DNA of 64,000 nucleotides from Rhizobium sp. BK376 (GCF_004341625.1 NZ_SLZG01000006.1:303065-367064), one strand, 5' to 3'. Positions 50,734 to 60,089 are shown, counted from the stretch's first letter. Notes: a model not told the origin generated them from the sequence alone. Made by a program: numbers and translations.

Positions 50734-51822
50734 ATGAATCAGGTCGTCAGTGAAGCAGACATCAAGCAGGGCGCAGTCTCCCTTAAGCAGAAGCGGAGCC
50801 TGAAGAAGCCGGTTGCACTGCTGGCGGGGATCGCGATCGTCGCGGCCGCCGGCTGGTACGCCAATTATTGGTGGCAGACAGGCCGCTGGCAGCAGACGAC
50901 CGACGATGCCTATGTCGGCGGCAACACCACGGCGCTTTCGCCACGCGTTTCCGGTCATGTGCAGGAAGTTCTCGTCGAGGACAACCAGCTGGTAAAGGCC
51001 GGTCAGTTGCTGGTCCGGCTTGATCCAAGCACCTACAAGACCGCACTGGACCGCGCGGAGGCGCAGGTGCATCAGCAGCAGGCGAGCCTCGATAATCTTC
51101 ATGCGCAGCTGACACTACAGGCCTCCCTCGTCAAGCAAGCCGATGCGGACCTCGCCGCCAAGAAGGCGGCGGCCGAGTTCGCCGGCATCGACGCCGAGCG
51201 GTATCGCAATCTCGCAAACCAGAGCACCGGCACGGAACAGAACGCCCAGAAGGCGCTTATGGCCGACGCACAGGCGAAGGCGGCCGTCGAGGCTTCCGAT
51301 GCGGGACTGACAGCGGCGCGCCAGCAGATCGATGTCCTGGGTACGCAGATCGAGCAGGCCGAATCCACCCTCCAAGGCGCACGACTTGATGTCGAGACGG
51401 CGCGCCTCAACCTGAGCTACACGGAAATCCGTTCACCGGTCGACGGTTACGTCGGAAACCGCGCCGCGCAGATCGGTGCCTATGTCTCCGATGGCAGCTA
51501 TCTCCTCAGCGTAATCCCGGCCAAGGGATTGTGGGTCGACGCAAACTTCAAGGAAGACCAGCTCGGCGTGATCAAAGTCGGCCAGACGGTCGATGTCACA
51601 ACCGATATCTATCCCGGTCATCCCCTGCAGGGCCGCGTCAGCAGCATTGCCCCGGCGACCGGCGCGACCTTCAGCGTCATCCCGCCGGAAAACGCAACCG
51701 GCAACTTCACAAAGATCGTCCAGCGCGTACCCGTTCGCATCGCCTTGAATGATGACGTTTCGCAGGCTCGGGCACTGCGTCCGGGCCTGTCGACGACGGT
51801 CACGGTCGATACGCACCCCTGA
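50734..51822 (+). CDS. HlyD/EmrA-type membrane fusion protein of an efflux pump
   Basis: A 362-residue periplasmic adaptor. One N-terminal helix (PVALLAGIAIVAAAGWYANY, about residues 27-46) anchors it. It is followed by the lipoyl-like half-motifs (DDAYVGGNTTALSPRVSGHV and later ARLNLSYTEIRSPVDGYVG), a coiled coil (about residues 105-215) and beta-barrel regions. It links the DHA2-type transporter encoded next to an outer-membrane channel encoded elsewhere. It starts 25 bases after the HxlR gene; 12 bases separate it from the transporter gene. Confidence 0.93.
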   Translation: MNQVVSEADIKQGAVSLKQKRSLKKPVALLAGIAIVAAAGWYANYWWQTGRWQQTTDDAYVGGNTTALSPRVSGHVQEVLVEDNQLVKAGQLLVRLDPSTYKTALDRAEAQVHQQQASLDNLHAQLTLQASLVKQADADLAAKKAAAEFAGIDAERYRNLANQSTGTEQNAQKALMADAQAKAAVEASDAGLTAARQQIDVLGTQIEQAESTLQGARLDVETARLNLSYTEIRSPVDGYVGNRAAQIGAYVSDGSYLLSVIPAKGLWVDANFKEDQLGVIKVGQTVDVTTDIYPGHPLQGRVSSIAPATGATFSVIPPENATGNFTKIVQRVPVRIALNDDVSQARALRPGLSTTVTVDTHP

Positions 51823-51834
51823 TAGGAGCCGGTC

Positions 51835-53421
51835 GTGACAACAGCCACCGCATCGGCGTCCGCTCCGGCTGAAACCAGCTGGGTCCGGAGCCTCCTGCCC
51901 TTCGTGGTGATGTGCTTCGGCATGTTCATCGCGCTCCTCGACATCCAGATCGTCGCCTCCTCGCTGCAGGATATCGGGGGCGGTCTATCGGCATCGCAAG
52001 ACGAGATCAGCTGGGTGCAGACGGCCTATCTGATCGCAGAGATCTGCGTCATCCCGCTCTCCGGCTGGCTGACCCGCGTCTTCTCGACACGTTGGCTCTT
52101 CACCATATCGGCAGCCGGTTTCACGCTCAGCAGCATGTTGTGCGGGATAGCCTGGAACATCGAGAGCATGATCATGTTCCGGGCACTGCAGGGCCTGCTC
52201 GGCGCCTCGATGATCCCGACGGTCTTCACCTCGTCCTTCCATTATTTCCAGGGACCGAAGCGCGTCTATTCAGCCGCCGTCATCGGAACGATCGCCTCGG
52301 TCGCGCCGACCCTTGGACCCGTCATCGGCGGCTGGATCACCGATACCTGGAACTGGCATTGGCTGTTTTATGTCAATATTGTCCCCGGCCTTATCATCAC
52401 GATATTGGTGCCGCTCCTGGTCAAGATCGATGAGCCTGACCTGAAGCTTCTAAAGGACGCCGATTATCCCGGCATCATCCTGATGGCGATTTCGCTCGGC
52501 ACGCTCGAATACGTGCTGGAAGAAGGTACGCGCGCCAACTGGTTCGATGACAGCACGATCCGCAACACAACCGCCATCGCAGCCGTCGCCGGCGTACTGT
52601 TCTTCATCCGCAGCCTGACCTTTTCGCGGCCTGTCGTCGACCTCAGGGCCTTCGGCAATCGCAACTTTGCAATCGGTTGCGTGCTGTCCTTCATCACAGG
52701 CATCGGCATCTTCTCGACGATCTATCTGACGCCACTGTTCCTCGGCTATGTCCGCGGCTTCGATGCATGGCAAACCGGCGTCGCCGTTTTCTCGACGGGC
52801 GCGGCTTCGACGCTCGGTGTCCCGGCCTATATCTTCCTCGCCAAGCGTTTCGATACGCGCTGGCTGATGATGTTTGGTTTGGCATCCTTCGGCGCTGCCA
52901 TGTGGGGCTTCAGCTACATCACCCATGACTGGGGCGGTGACGAGCTCTTCTGGCCGCAGGTCTTTCGTGGCTTTCCGCAGGTTTTCGCGGTTGCCCCGGC
53001 CGTTACTCTCGGGCTCGGAAGCCTGCCGCCGGAGCGGCTGAAATATGCAAGCGGGCTCTTCAACATGATGCGCAATCTCGGTGGCGCCGTCGGCATTGCC
53101 GTCTGCGCAGCGATCATCAACGATCGCACCAACATGCATTTCACAGCGATCGCCTCCAATCTGACCCCCGCAAATGGGGCGATGCAACGTCTGGTCGGCG
53201 GCGTGGCCAGCCGCTATGGCGAAATGCCGGGCAGCCTGGATGACGGCCATGTCGCCGCGCTGAAGCAGCTCTTCAAGCTCGCCTATCGCGAAGCATCGAC
53301 CATGGCCTATGCCGATGCCTTCGAGGTCATCATGGTCGCTTTCGTCATTGCGACAGCTCTCGTACCCCTGATGAAAAACGTCACCCCGCCAAAAGGCGCG
53401 TCCCAACCCAGCGGGCATTGA
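51835..53421 (+). CDS. DHA2-family drug:proton antiporter, EmrB-like
   Basis: A 528-residue 14-helix major-facilitator transporter. Family marks are FVVMCFGMFIALLDIQIVAS (helix 1 with the conserved Asp), the motif-C-like APTLGPVIGGWITDTW and LFYVNIVPGLI. The GTG start at 51835 has a GGAG upstream. Together with the adjacent EmrA-like adaptor it should expel hydrophobic or phenolic compounds across both membranes, controlled by the HxlR repressor. Confidence 0.93.
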   Translation: MTTATASASAPAETSWVRSLLPFVVMCFGMFIALLDIQIVASSLQDIGGGLSASQDEISWVQTAYLIAEICVIPLSGWLTRVFSTRWLFTISAAGFTLSSMLCGIAWNIESMIMFRALQGLLGASMIPTVFTSSFHYFQGPKRVYSAAVIGTIASVAPTLGPVIGGWITDTWNWHWLFYVNIVPGLIITILVPLLVKIDEPDLKLLKDADYPGIILMAISLGTLEYVLEEGTRANWFDDSTIRNTTAIAAVAGVLFFIRSLTFSRPVVDLRAFGNRNFAIGCVLSFITGIGIFSTIYLTPLFLGYVRGFDAWQTGVAVFSTGAASTLGVPAYIFLAKRFDTRWLMMFGLASFGAAMWGFSYITHDWGGDELFWPQVFRGFPQVFAVAPAVTLGLGSLPPERLKYASGLFNMMRNLGGAVGIAVCAAIINDRTNMHFTAIASNLTPANGAMQRLVGGVASRYGEMPGSLDDGHVAALKQLFKLAYREASTMAYADAFEVIMVAFVIATALVPLMKNVTPPKGASQPSGH

Positions 53422-53634
53422 CGAATCGAGAAAAGGTGGGCGGCGGCGGAAGGTCAAACGCCGCGATCTTTTCGTCTTTGCGGACAAGTGCTCGATTGGT
53501 TCGGTTTGACGCATAGCGCCTCTATCAACAAACCGTGATGAGCTCTCCGAGGCCGCGTCCGTCGATCGAGATGAGGTCGATGTCGACGAGATCATTTGAG
53601 ATTCAAATGTGCGGCATCTGTCGCGAATCCGGGC

Positions 53635-53669
53635 AAAAAAGGCCTCTCTCGGCGGGAGATGCAGAGGCC
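53635..53669 (-). terminator. Minus-strand intrinsic terminator without an upstream gene
   Basis: On the minus strand: GGCCTC, a 4-base bulge, TCTC, loop CCGCC, GAGA, GAGGCC, then TTTTTTGCCC. The 6+4 bp stem with six T's is a good Rho-independent shape, yet no minus-strand protein gene lies to its right before the plus-strand operon, hinting at a small RNA. Confidence 0.6.
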
Positions 53670-53762
53670 AATTCTCCGTTAGCGATCAAACATTACCTGT
53701 TTGTGTGATCCGCTGCGGCATGACAGCCGATGGCATCGGGACAGTTAGACTAATACTAATAA

Positions 53763-53790
53763 TTGACGGTCAGAGATCGACGTCTATATT
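53763..53790 (+). promoter_or_regulatory. Sigma-70-like promoter for the second molybdenum hydroxylase operon
   Basis: TTGACG (53763-53768), 16-base spacer, TATATT (53785-53790), about 115 bases upstream of the GTG start at 53906. The consensus match is good and the spacing is one base short of optimum. Confidence 0.5.
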
Positions 53791-53905
53791 TCATTTCCAA
53801 CGATAATTATGAATGTTTTCATCAGGTTATCTGGCTGGTGCACAGGCGCGCGATTACCGCTCGTTTGCGCTCGACCTTTGATGGTTGCAGGGCTAGGAGT
53901 TCTAA

Positions 53906-55288
53906 GTGAGATTGAAACGCATCATCCTCGGGCTGGTGGGAATCGCCGTCATCGCCGGCGCAGGCGCTTTTGCCTTCGCCTGGAAACCTGCGATCGCGCC
54001 GATTTCTCCGCCTGAGCGGGCATCCTTCGATCAGGCCTTGATCGACAAGGGCGCGATGCTGGCCGCGGTCGGCAACTGTACAGCCTGTCATACGAAACCC
54101 GGAGGGCATTCATTCTCCGGCGGCTTTGCCCTCCCCACGCCTTTCGGCACCATCTATTCGAGCAATATTACGCCGGATCCGGAAACCGGTATCGGCACCT
54201 GGTCGGAAGCAGCGTTCAACCGCGCGATGCGCGAGGGCGTGAGCCGCGACGGAAAGCATCTTTATCCCGCCTTCCCGTTCGATCACTTCACGCTGGTCTC
54301 TGATGAAGACAACCAGGCGCTCTACGCCTTCCTCATGACGCGCAACCCCGTCAAGGAAAGCCCGTCGGCAAACGAACTGCCATTCCCGCTGAATGTGCGC
54401 CTTGTCCTTGCGGGCTGGAAGGCGCTGTTCTTCCGCGAAGGCGCCTATCAGAAGGTTGCCTCGCAGAGCGACGAATGGAACCGCGGCGCCTATCTCGTCA
54501 ACGGCCTCGGCCATTGCGGCGCATGTCATACGCCCCGCAATGCCCTCGGCGCCGAATCCGGCAGCGCACATCTGGCGGGCGGTGAGGCTGAAGGCTGGTC
54601 GGCTTTTGCGCTCGATTCCACTACGTCTGCTCCGGTTCCGTGGGATCACGATTCGCTTTATGCCTATCTGCGCCAGGGCTGGCACCCGGATCACGGCGTT
54701 GCAAACGGGCCAATGGGAGAAGTGACCGGCAATCTCGGCCTGCTGCCCGATTCCGACATCAGCGCCATCGCGACCTATGTCGCTGCATCCATGGGTCAGC
54801 CCTCTGCCGACAGGGCAAAGAGGGGCGAAGAAATACGCAAAAGCGTGGCGGACAAGGTGGTGCTGGCAAGCGCGCCCGCGGTACCGGCCGCCGACACGCC
54901 TGCCGGACGCGGGGCGGCGATCTACTCGGCCGCCTGCGCCGTCTGTCACGACGGCAGCCGTCCCCTGCCCTTTGGCGGCATCGATTTTCACCTGAGTTCG
55001 GCCATCAATGCGCCGAATGCGCAAAATACCGTCAACACCGTGCTTTTCGGCCTGCCTGCGGCAAGCGGGCGTCAGAGCGCGATCATGCCCGGTTTTGCCA
55101 ATACGATGAACGACGATCAGGTGACGGATCTGCTCGCCTATCTGCGTGAGAATTTTGCCGGCAAACCGGCCTGGACGGACGTCGCAAAACGTTCGGCCGA
55201 TACGAGAAACGGAAAATACCAGGTCAGCGTCCGGCCTTCTGACGGAATCGAACGCGGTCCCGACAATATAGGAGCGCAGGATAAATGA
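53906..55288 (+). CDS. Membrane-anchored tri-haem cytochrome c of the second molybdenum hydroxylase
   Basis: A 460-residue c-type cytochrome with haem sites at about Cys58 (CTACH), Cys204 (CGACH) and Cys344 (CAVCH) and an N-terminal signal anchor (RIILGLVGIAVIAGAGAFAF, residues 4-23). It starts at GTG 53906 behind AGGAG. It is a paralogue of the cytochrome at 6142-7503, with the same order of haem spacing. Unlike the first cluster, this operon begins with the cytochrome and the 2Fe-2S gene follows, overlapping by four bases. Confidence 0.93.
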   Translation: MRLKRIILGLVGIAVIAGAGAFAFAWKPAIAPISPPERASFDQALIDKGAMLAAVGNCTACHTKPGGHSFSGGFALPTPFGTIYSSNITPDPETGIGTWSEAAFNRAMREGVSRDGKHLYPAFPFDHFTLVSDEDNQALYAFLMTRNPVKESPSANELPFPLNVRLVLAGWKALFFREGAYQKVASQSDEWNRGAYLVNGLGHCGACHTPRNALGAESGSAHLAGGEAEGWSAFALDSTTSAPVPWDHDSLYAYLRQGWHPDHGVANGPMGEVTGNLGLLPDSDISAIATYVAASMGQPSADRAKRGEEIRKSVADKVVLASAPAVPAADTPAGRGAAIYSAACAVCHDGSRPLPFGGIDFHLSSAINAPNAQNTVNTVLFGLPAASGRQSAIMPGFANTMNDDQVTDLLAYLRENFAGKPAWTDVAKRSADTRNGKYQVSVRPSDGIERGPDNIGAQDK

Positions 55289-55773
55289 TGAAGCTCAATG
55301 TCAATGGCGCCTCGCATGAGGTCGAATCCGACCCATCCACCCCGCTGCTCTACGTGCTGCGCAACGATCTCAAGCTGAATGCCGCAAAGTTCGGCTGCGG
55401 GCTCGGTCAATGCGGTGCTTGCACGGTCATGGTCGACGGTGTGGCGACGTTTTCGTGCCTGACCCCTATCATGTTGCTGGAGGGTCGCCAGATCAAGACG
55501 GTCGAAGGTCTTGGGACCATCGACAATCCGGGTCCGATGCAGGAGGCCTTCATCGAAGAGCAGTCGGCCCAGTGCGGCTATTGCATCGCCGGCATGATGA
55601 TGCGCGCGCAGGCCTTGCTGGAGGCCAAGCCGGATGCCACCGACAGCGACATCCGCACTGCACTCGAGCCAAATCTCTGCCGCTGCGGCACCCATATGCG
55701 CATCCTGCGCTCCGTCCAGCGTGCGCGGGAGCTGATGAAGTCGGCTTCCGCAACCCCGGTTTCGGCCGGTTGA
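55285..55773 (+). CDS. 2Fe-2S subunit of the second molybdenum hydroxylase
   Basis: A 162-residue iron-sulfur subunit with the eight cysteines of two clusters: FGCGLGQCGACTVMV, the later Cys in FSCLTP, QCGYCIAGMM and LCRCGTHMRI. It begins MMKLNVNGASHEVES and overlaps the cytochrome gene stop. It has no export signal and probably travels with the Mo subunit through Tat. The Mo-subunit gene follows ten bases downstream. Confidence 0.93.
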   Translation: MMKLNVNGASHEVESDPSTPLLYVLRNDLKLNAAKFGCGLGQCGACTVMVDGVATFSCLTPIMLLEGRQIKTVEGLGTIDNPGPMQEAFIEEQSAQCGYCIAGMMMRAQALLEAKPDATDSDIRTALEPNLCRCGTHMRILRSVQRARELMKSASATPVSAG

Positions 55774-55783
55774 GGAGGACATC

Positions 55784-58027
55784 ATGAACGCCCCGACTTT
55801 TGACATCACCCGCCGCGGTTTTCTGGCCGGCTCCGGCGCTCTCGTGGTCAGCTTCACCATCCCGCCCGAAGTCCAGGCCCAGGAAGGCGAAGTGCCGACA
55901 ACGCCGAAGCCGGTAGCACCCAAGCTGCAGGGAAGCCTTGCCGACACGCCGGCTCTCGACGCCTGGATCAGGGTCGACAAGGACGGATCGATAACGGTCT
56001 TCACTGGCAAGGCCGAGCTCGGACAGGGCACCAAGACCTCCATCCGGCAGATTGCCGCCGAGGAGCTGGAGGTCGAGCCCCCAGTCATCAATCTGATCAC
56101 CGCCGACACCGCGGTTACGCCGAACGAAGGCTACACTGCCGGCAGCCAGACGATCCAGAACAGCGGCACGGCCATCCGCTACGCCAGCGCCCAGGTGAGG
56201 CAGATCCTCATCCGGAATGCCAGCACCAAGCTTGGCATTCCGGCCGATCAGTTGAAGGCGGAGAATGGCAAGGTAACGGGTCCGAGCGGTGCGTCCGTCG
56301 GCTACGGCGATCTCGTCGTGGACCAGATGCTGCATATCGACGCCGATCCCGCCATCAAGATCAAGCAGCCGGGCAGCTACCATGCCATCGGCAAGCCTTT
56401 CGCCCGCGTCGATATTCCGGCCAAGGTAACCGGCGGGGAAGCCTATGTGCAGGACATGCGACCGGAGGATATGGTCCATGCTCGCGTCGTTCGCCCGCCG
56501 AGCTATTACGCCAAGCTGATCGACCTGGACGAGGCGCCGATCAAGGCGATGCCCGGCGTCATCGCCATCGTGCGGGACGGCGATTTTCTTGCCGTCGTTG
56601 CCGAGCAGGAGTTCCAGGCCGTGAAGGCGATGCGCGCCATGAATGCATCCGCGCGCTGGCAGGAGCAGGCAGCACTCCCGGATCAGGACAAGATTCCCGC
56701 GTTTCTGGAAGCCAATGTCACCGAGGTCGGCGTGGTGACTTCCGTCGGGGCCGAATCCGCCGATGGCATCAAGACTTTGAGCGCACAGTTCACGCGCGCC
56801 TATCAGATGCACGGCTCCATCGGTCCATCCGCGGCCGTTGCCATTTTCGACAATGACCAGATGACCGTGTGGACGCATACGCAAGGCGTCTATCCTGACC
56901 GGATCGCCATTGCGCAGATGCTGGGCATGCCGCAGGAAAAGGTGCGCTGCATCCATACCGAGGGATCGGGCTGTTACGGCCACAATGGTGCCGACGATGC
57001 GGCAGGCGACGCGGCGCTCATCGCGAAGGCGCTCCCCGGCCGGCACGTCCGCGTGCAGTGGATGCGCGATCAGGAGCATCTCTGGGAACCCTATGGCCCC
57101 GGCATGCTGACGCGCGCCAACGCGACCCTCGACGCTAAGGGCAATATCGTCAACTGGCACTATGATCTGTGGAGCAACAATCACGGCACGCGTCCGGGAT
57201 CAGCTGGATCGCTGCTGGCAGGTCGCCTGATGGCGCAGCATTTTCCGCCCGATCCGGCGAAGCTGCAAATATCCCCGCTCGGAAATGGCGATCGCAATGC
57301 CATCCCGCTCTATGATGTTCCGAACCAGCGCGTGAACTGGCATTTCGTTCCGGATATGCCGGTTCGCGTCTCCGCATTGCGCGGCCTTGGCGCCTACTGC
57401 AACATCTTCTCGATCGAGAGCTTCATGGACGAGCTCGCCGAGGCAGCCGGCGCGGATCGCGTGGAGTTCCGTCTCAGGCATATGAAGGATCCGCGCGGCC
57501 GGAAGGTCATGGAAGTGGTGGCCGACAAGTTCGGCTGGAACAATGACCCGATGCCTGCAGGCAAGGGCAGAGGCTTCGCCTTTGCGAAATACAAGAACCA
57601 TGCTGCCTATCTCGCCATCGCGCTTGAAGCTGATGTCGATGCGGAAACAGGCATGATCAAGATTTCGCATGTCGTATCTGCCGTCGACTGCGGCGAAGCG
57701 GTTGCGCCCGACGCGATTATCAACCAGACGGAAGGCGGAATCCTTCAATCGCTGAGCTGGACCCTCTATGAAGCCGTCCATTTCAACAATACCCGCGTAA
57801 CCAGCGCGGACTGGTCATCCTATCCGATCCTGCGCTTCAGCGCCGTGCCTGATAGCGTGGAGGTCCATGTCGTCGACAATCCCGGCGCGCCCTACCTCGG
57901 CGTGGCGGAAGCAGCACAAGGACCGACGGGCGGTGCGATCGCCAATGCCGTCAAGCACGCCACGGGCAAGCGCATTTACGATCTGCCCTACACGCGGGAA
58001 AGGGTGAAGGCGACGCTTGGCGCCTGA
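55784..58027 (+). CDS. Molybdopterin-binding catalytic subunit of the second molybdenum hydroxylase
   Basis: A 747-residue catalytic subunit. The twin-arginine signal is very close to the start (TRRGFLAGSGALVVSFTIP, residues 9-27), giving periplasmic localisation. Family marks include GKAELGQGTKTSIRQIAAEE near residue 75, the EGSGCYGHNGADDAAGDAAL stretch near 395, and LGVAEAAQGPTGGAIANAV near the C-terminus with the catalytic Glu. The Gly-rich segment differs from GGGFGRR of the first cluster (GSGCYGHNG), so the two enzymes probably differ in substrate. Confidence 0.93.
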   Translation: MNAPTFDITRRGFLAGSGALVVSFTIPPEVQAQEGEVPTTPKPVAPKLQGSLADTPALDAWIRVDKDGSITVFTGKAELGQGTKTSIRQIAAEELEVEPPVINLITADTAVTPNEGYTAGSQTIQNSGTAIRYASAQVRQILIRNASTKLGIPADQLKAENGKVTGPSGASVGYGDLVVDQMLHIDADPAIKIKQPGSYHAIGKPFARVDIPAKVTGGEAYVQDMRPEDMVHARVVRPPSYYAKLIDLDEAPIKAMPGVIAIVRDGDFLAVVAEQEFQAVKAMRAMNASARWQEQAALPDQDKIPAFLEANVTEVGVVTSVGAESADGIKTLSAQFTRAYQMHGSIGPSAAVAIFDNDQMTVWTHTQGVYPDRIAIAQMLGMPQEKVRCIHTEGSGCYGHNGADDAAGDAALIAKALPGRHVRVQWMRDQEHLWEPYGPGMLTRANATLDAKGNIVNWHYDLWSNNHGTRPGSAGSLLAGRLMAQHFPPDPAKLQISPLGNGDRNAIPLYDVPNQRVNWHFVPDMPVRVSALRGLGAYCNIFSIESFMDELAEAAGADRVEFRLRHMKDPRGRKVMEVVADKFGWNNDPMPAGKGRGFAFAKYKNHAAYLAIALEADVDAETGMIKISHVVSAVDCGEAVAPDAIINQTEGGILQSLSWTLYEAVHFNNTRVTSADWSSYPILRFSAVPDSVEVHVVDNPGAPYLGVAEAAQGPTGGAIANAVKHATGKRIYDLPYTRERVKATLGA

Positions 58028-58163
58028 GCACAGTGTAGCTCGGAACGCTTATTGCAGCGTCCAGATCCTGGCGCGGGGCATCGCTATCTTATGCCCCATG
58101 CCTGGTCGTTATGTCGGATGCCCATGAGGCCGGCGCGGGGCCGGCCCCTGCACCGGACCAGAT

Positions 58164-59750
58164 TTATTCCATTGCCGGCGCCAGCTCTTCGCCCTTTGCA
58201 GCCTTGTTCGGCGCCGTGTCGGCGGCGCGTACCAGCGCATAGGTCAGCAGCCCGAAAAACGCAGCGGCGATCGCCGCGATCAGGCTTGCATCGCCGAAGC
58301 CACCCGCAAAGGCATTTTGTGCCGCGGCGCGGATTGATTCTCGCGCCGGCTCTCCAAGCATGCCGATGACCCCGCCCAAATCGCCCGATGCGACACGCCT
58401 TGCGGCCTGAGCAAGAAGGTTGGAATCCAGTCCGCTGACCGCGTCAGCCGAAACGAACCGCGTATTGACGCCATGCGAGAGCACAGCCCCGAGCCCCGCA
58501 ACGCCGAACAGCAGGCCGACAAATCGCGTGGTCGCGGAGATGCCGGATGCCATACCGGCGCGCTGCGGCGGAACAGCACCCTGCATCACTTTCGCCGTCT
58601 CGCTGTTCAGCAGTCCCGCTCCGGCACCGGCGACCACCATGGCGGCGGCAAACAGCGGGTACGATACGCCCCCTTCTGCAAAGATATAAAGGAGCAGATC
58701 GCCAAGTGTTGTAACCGAAAGGCCGAGCGTCAGTAGCGTGCGTCCCGAATATTGCGACGCAAGACCCGCGCCGAAACGAGGCGTCAGGAACATCGGCAGC
58801 GCGAAGGGCAGCATGGCCAGGCCGGCTATCGCAGGCTTAAGTCCATAGGAGTTCTGCAGGAAGAGCGGCAGAAAGAAGATCAGGACCTGCGCCCCGATAG
58901 CATATCCAAGCATGGCGAAGGCTGATCCGAGAAACGTCGGCTGGCGGAATAGGCCGAAATCGATCATCGGCCGCTCTTCCTTCGTCTGGATCCAATAGAA
59001 TGCAGCCAAGAGTACGAACGCGCCCACGAGCCGAAGCAGGATCGCGCTGCTGGACCAGCCCAGATTGTTCCCGTCGATCGAGGCCCAGATCAAGAGAAAG
59101 AGACCCGCACTAAACGTGACGATCCCGGGAAAATCGAGCTTCTTGGCTTCGTGGTCGCTGGATTCCTCGACCACAAGGTAGGTCGCAATGATGAGCGCCG
59201 CGCAGATCGGCAAATTGATCAGGAACGCCCAGCGCCAACCGAAAAAGTCGGTGATGACGCCACCGATAATTGGTCCGCTGGTGATCGCAATTCCGAGGCA
59301 GGCGCCCCAGAATGCGTAGGCCCTCGCTCGCTCCGGGCCGGCAAAGGTGTGGTTTATGACGGCCAGAGACGCCGTGAGAAGAAGGCTTGCGCCGACGCCC
59401 TGAACTGCCCTGGCAAGGTTCAGCACAAGCGCAGATGTCGCCAATCCGCAAAATGCCGACGAGATCGTAAATATGGCCAGACCGGCGAGCATGGCCAGTT
59501 TTCGACCGTGCCGGTCCGCATATGAGCCCGCCGCAAGGAGGAGAGCGGCAAAGGCAAGCACGTAGGCGCTCACGACCCATTCGATTTCGGTGAAGGTCGC
59601 GCCAAGCGTCTTCGCGATCGATGGCAACGAAACCGCGACGATGTTCGAGTCGAGCATGATCAGCGACGAAGCCAAACCTGCCGACACCAGCACGAGAAAT
59701 TTTCTTCTTTCTTCCGCCTTGGTCCCGGGAGTTGCAGTCTGTCTTTGCAT
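58164..59750 (-). CDS. DHA2-family MFS efflux transporter (EmrB/QacA type)
   Basis: A 528-residue, 14-helix antiporter. Marks are LVSAGLASSLIMLDSNIVAV (helix 1 with Asp), GSYADRHGRKLAML (motif A), ARAVQGVGASLLLTASLAVI and GPIIGGVITDFFGWRWAFLI (motif C). The start is the ATG at 59750, with GAGG seven bases upstream; a frame open to 59801 is less likely. A perfect palindrome about 175 bases upstream suggests repression, but no adjacent regulator gene is in the window. No membrane-fusion partner is beside it, so it may act in the inner membrane alone. Confidence 0.92.
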   Translation of the reverse strand: MQRQTATPGTKAEERRKFLVLVSAGLASSLIMLDSNIVAVSLPSIAKTLGATFTEIEWVVSAYVLAFAALLLAAGSYADRHGRKLAMLAGLAIFTISSAFCGLATSALVLNLARAVQGVGASLLLTASLAVINHTFAGPERARAYAFWGACLGIAITSGPIIGGVITDFFGWRWAFLINLPICAALIIATYLVVEESSDHEAKKLDFPGIVTFSAGLFLLIWASIDGNNLGWSSSAILLRLVGAFVLLAAFYWIQTKEERPMIDFGLFRQPTFLGSAFAMLGYAIGAQVLIFFLPLFLQNSYGLKPAIAGLAMLPFALPMFLTPRFGAGLASQYSGRTLLTLGLSVTTLGDLLLYIFAEGGVSYPLFAAAMVVAGAGAGLLNSETAKVMQGAVPPQRAGMASGISATTRFVGLLFGVAGLGAVLSHGVNTRFVSADAVSGLDSNLLAQAARRVASGDLGGVIGMLGEPARESIRAAAQNAFAGGFGDASLIAAIAAAFFGLLTYALVRAADTAPNKAAKGEELAPAME

Positions 59751-59922
59751 TGTTGCCTCTAACTTTGGTTTGACCACGATGAAGCCCTGGCCCGTTCTCA
59801 TGGGCCTTCAGGCCATGTCAGGGTTGATCTTCGCGAAAGGCTTGTGCGGTTCGGTTCGTTGAACCGTTTCCCCCGCGCTCCGGGTGATTGAAACTCATTT
59901 TGAAAATTCACTGGCTGCCCAT

Positions 59923-59940
59923 ATGTAGCGATCGCTATAT
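59923..59940. promoter_or_regulatory. TetR-like operator palindrome upstream of the DHA2 pump
   Basis: Core TAGCGATCGCTA is a perfect 12-bp palindrome, extended by AT on both flanks with one mismatch (ATGTAGCGATCGCTATAT). Its form resembles operators of TetR efflux repressors. No TetR gene is adjacent. Confidence 0.5.
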
Positions 59941-60052
59941 TTTGAGGCCAGGGCCGCGTCAAGATTTTTCTTTAGTGACCGATACAATTGAATTTGTTTG
60001 AAGGGATGAAAGGTCAGAGGCCCCGCCGGTCGCTGGCGGACCTTACGCGAAC

Positions 60053-60089
60053 GATCGGCTTCCGTCGCAATGCGAGACGGCAGCCGATC
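60053..60089 (-). terminator. Hairpin after the dehalogenase-like gene
   Basis: Arms GATCGGCTTCCGTC and GACGGCAGCCGATC pair at 13 of 14 positions with a 9-base loop, 14 bases after the stop (minus strand). No T-tract, so terminator activity is uncertain. Confidence 0.45.

Larger units (their letters stand above)
53422..53905. other. 484-base intergenic region with opposed signals
   Basis: No protein-coding gene that I can support. It contains a minus-oriented terminator-like hairpin (53635-53669) and a plus-strand promoter candidate (53763-53790) for the cytochrome operon. The left part (53422-53630) shows no recognisable feature. Confidence 0.5.

Noticed and set aside
52450..53595. 381-codon minus-strand open frame reaching into the gap after the efflux gene
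   Set aside because: Most of it is antisense to the EmrB-like gene, and the non-overlapping part shows no domain.
53609..53806. Short plus-strand frame in the 484-base gap
   Set aside because: No ribosome-binding site, no domain, and it crosses the terminator hairpin and promoter candidate.
55550..57184. 544-codon minus-strand open frame
   Set aside because: Antisense to the 2Fe-2S and Mo subunits of the second hydroxylase; no family features.
58121..58160. GC-rich inverted repeat (GGCCGG/CCGGCC) between the convergent Mo subunit and MFS genes as a terminator
   Set aside because: Short, imperfect stem and no T-tract; could arise by chance in GC-rich DNA.
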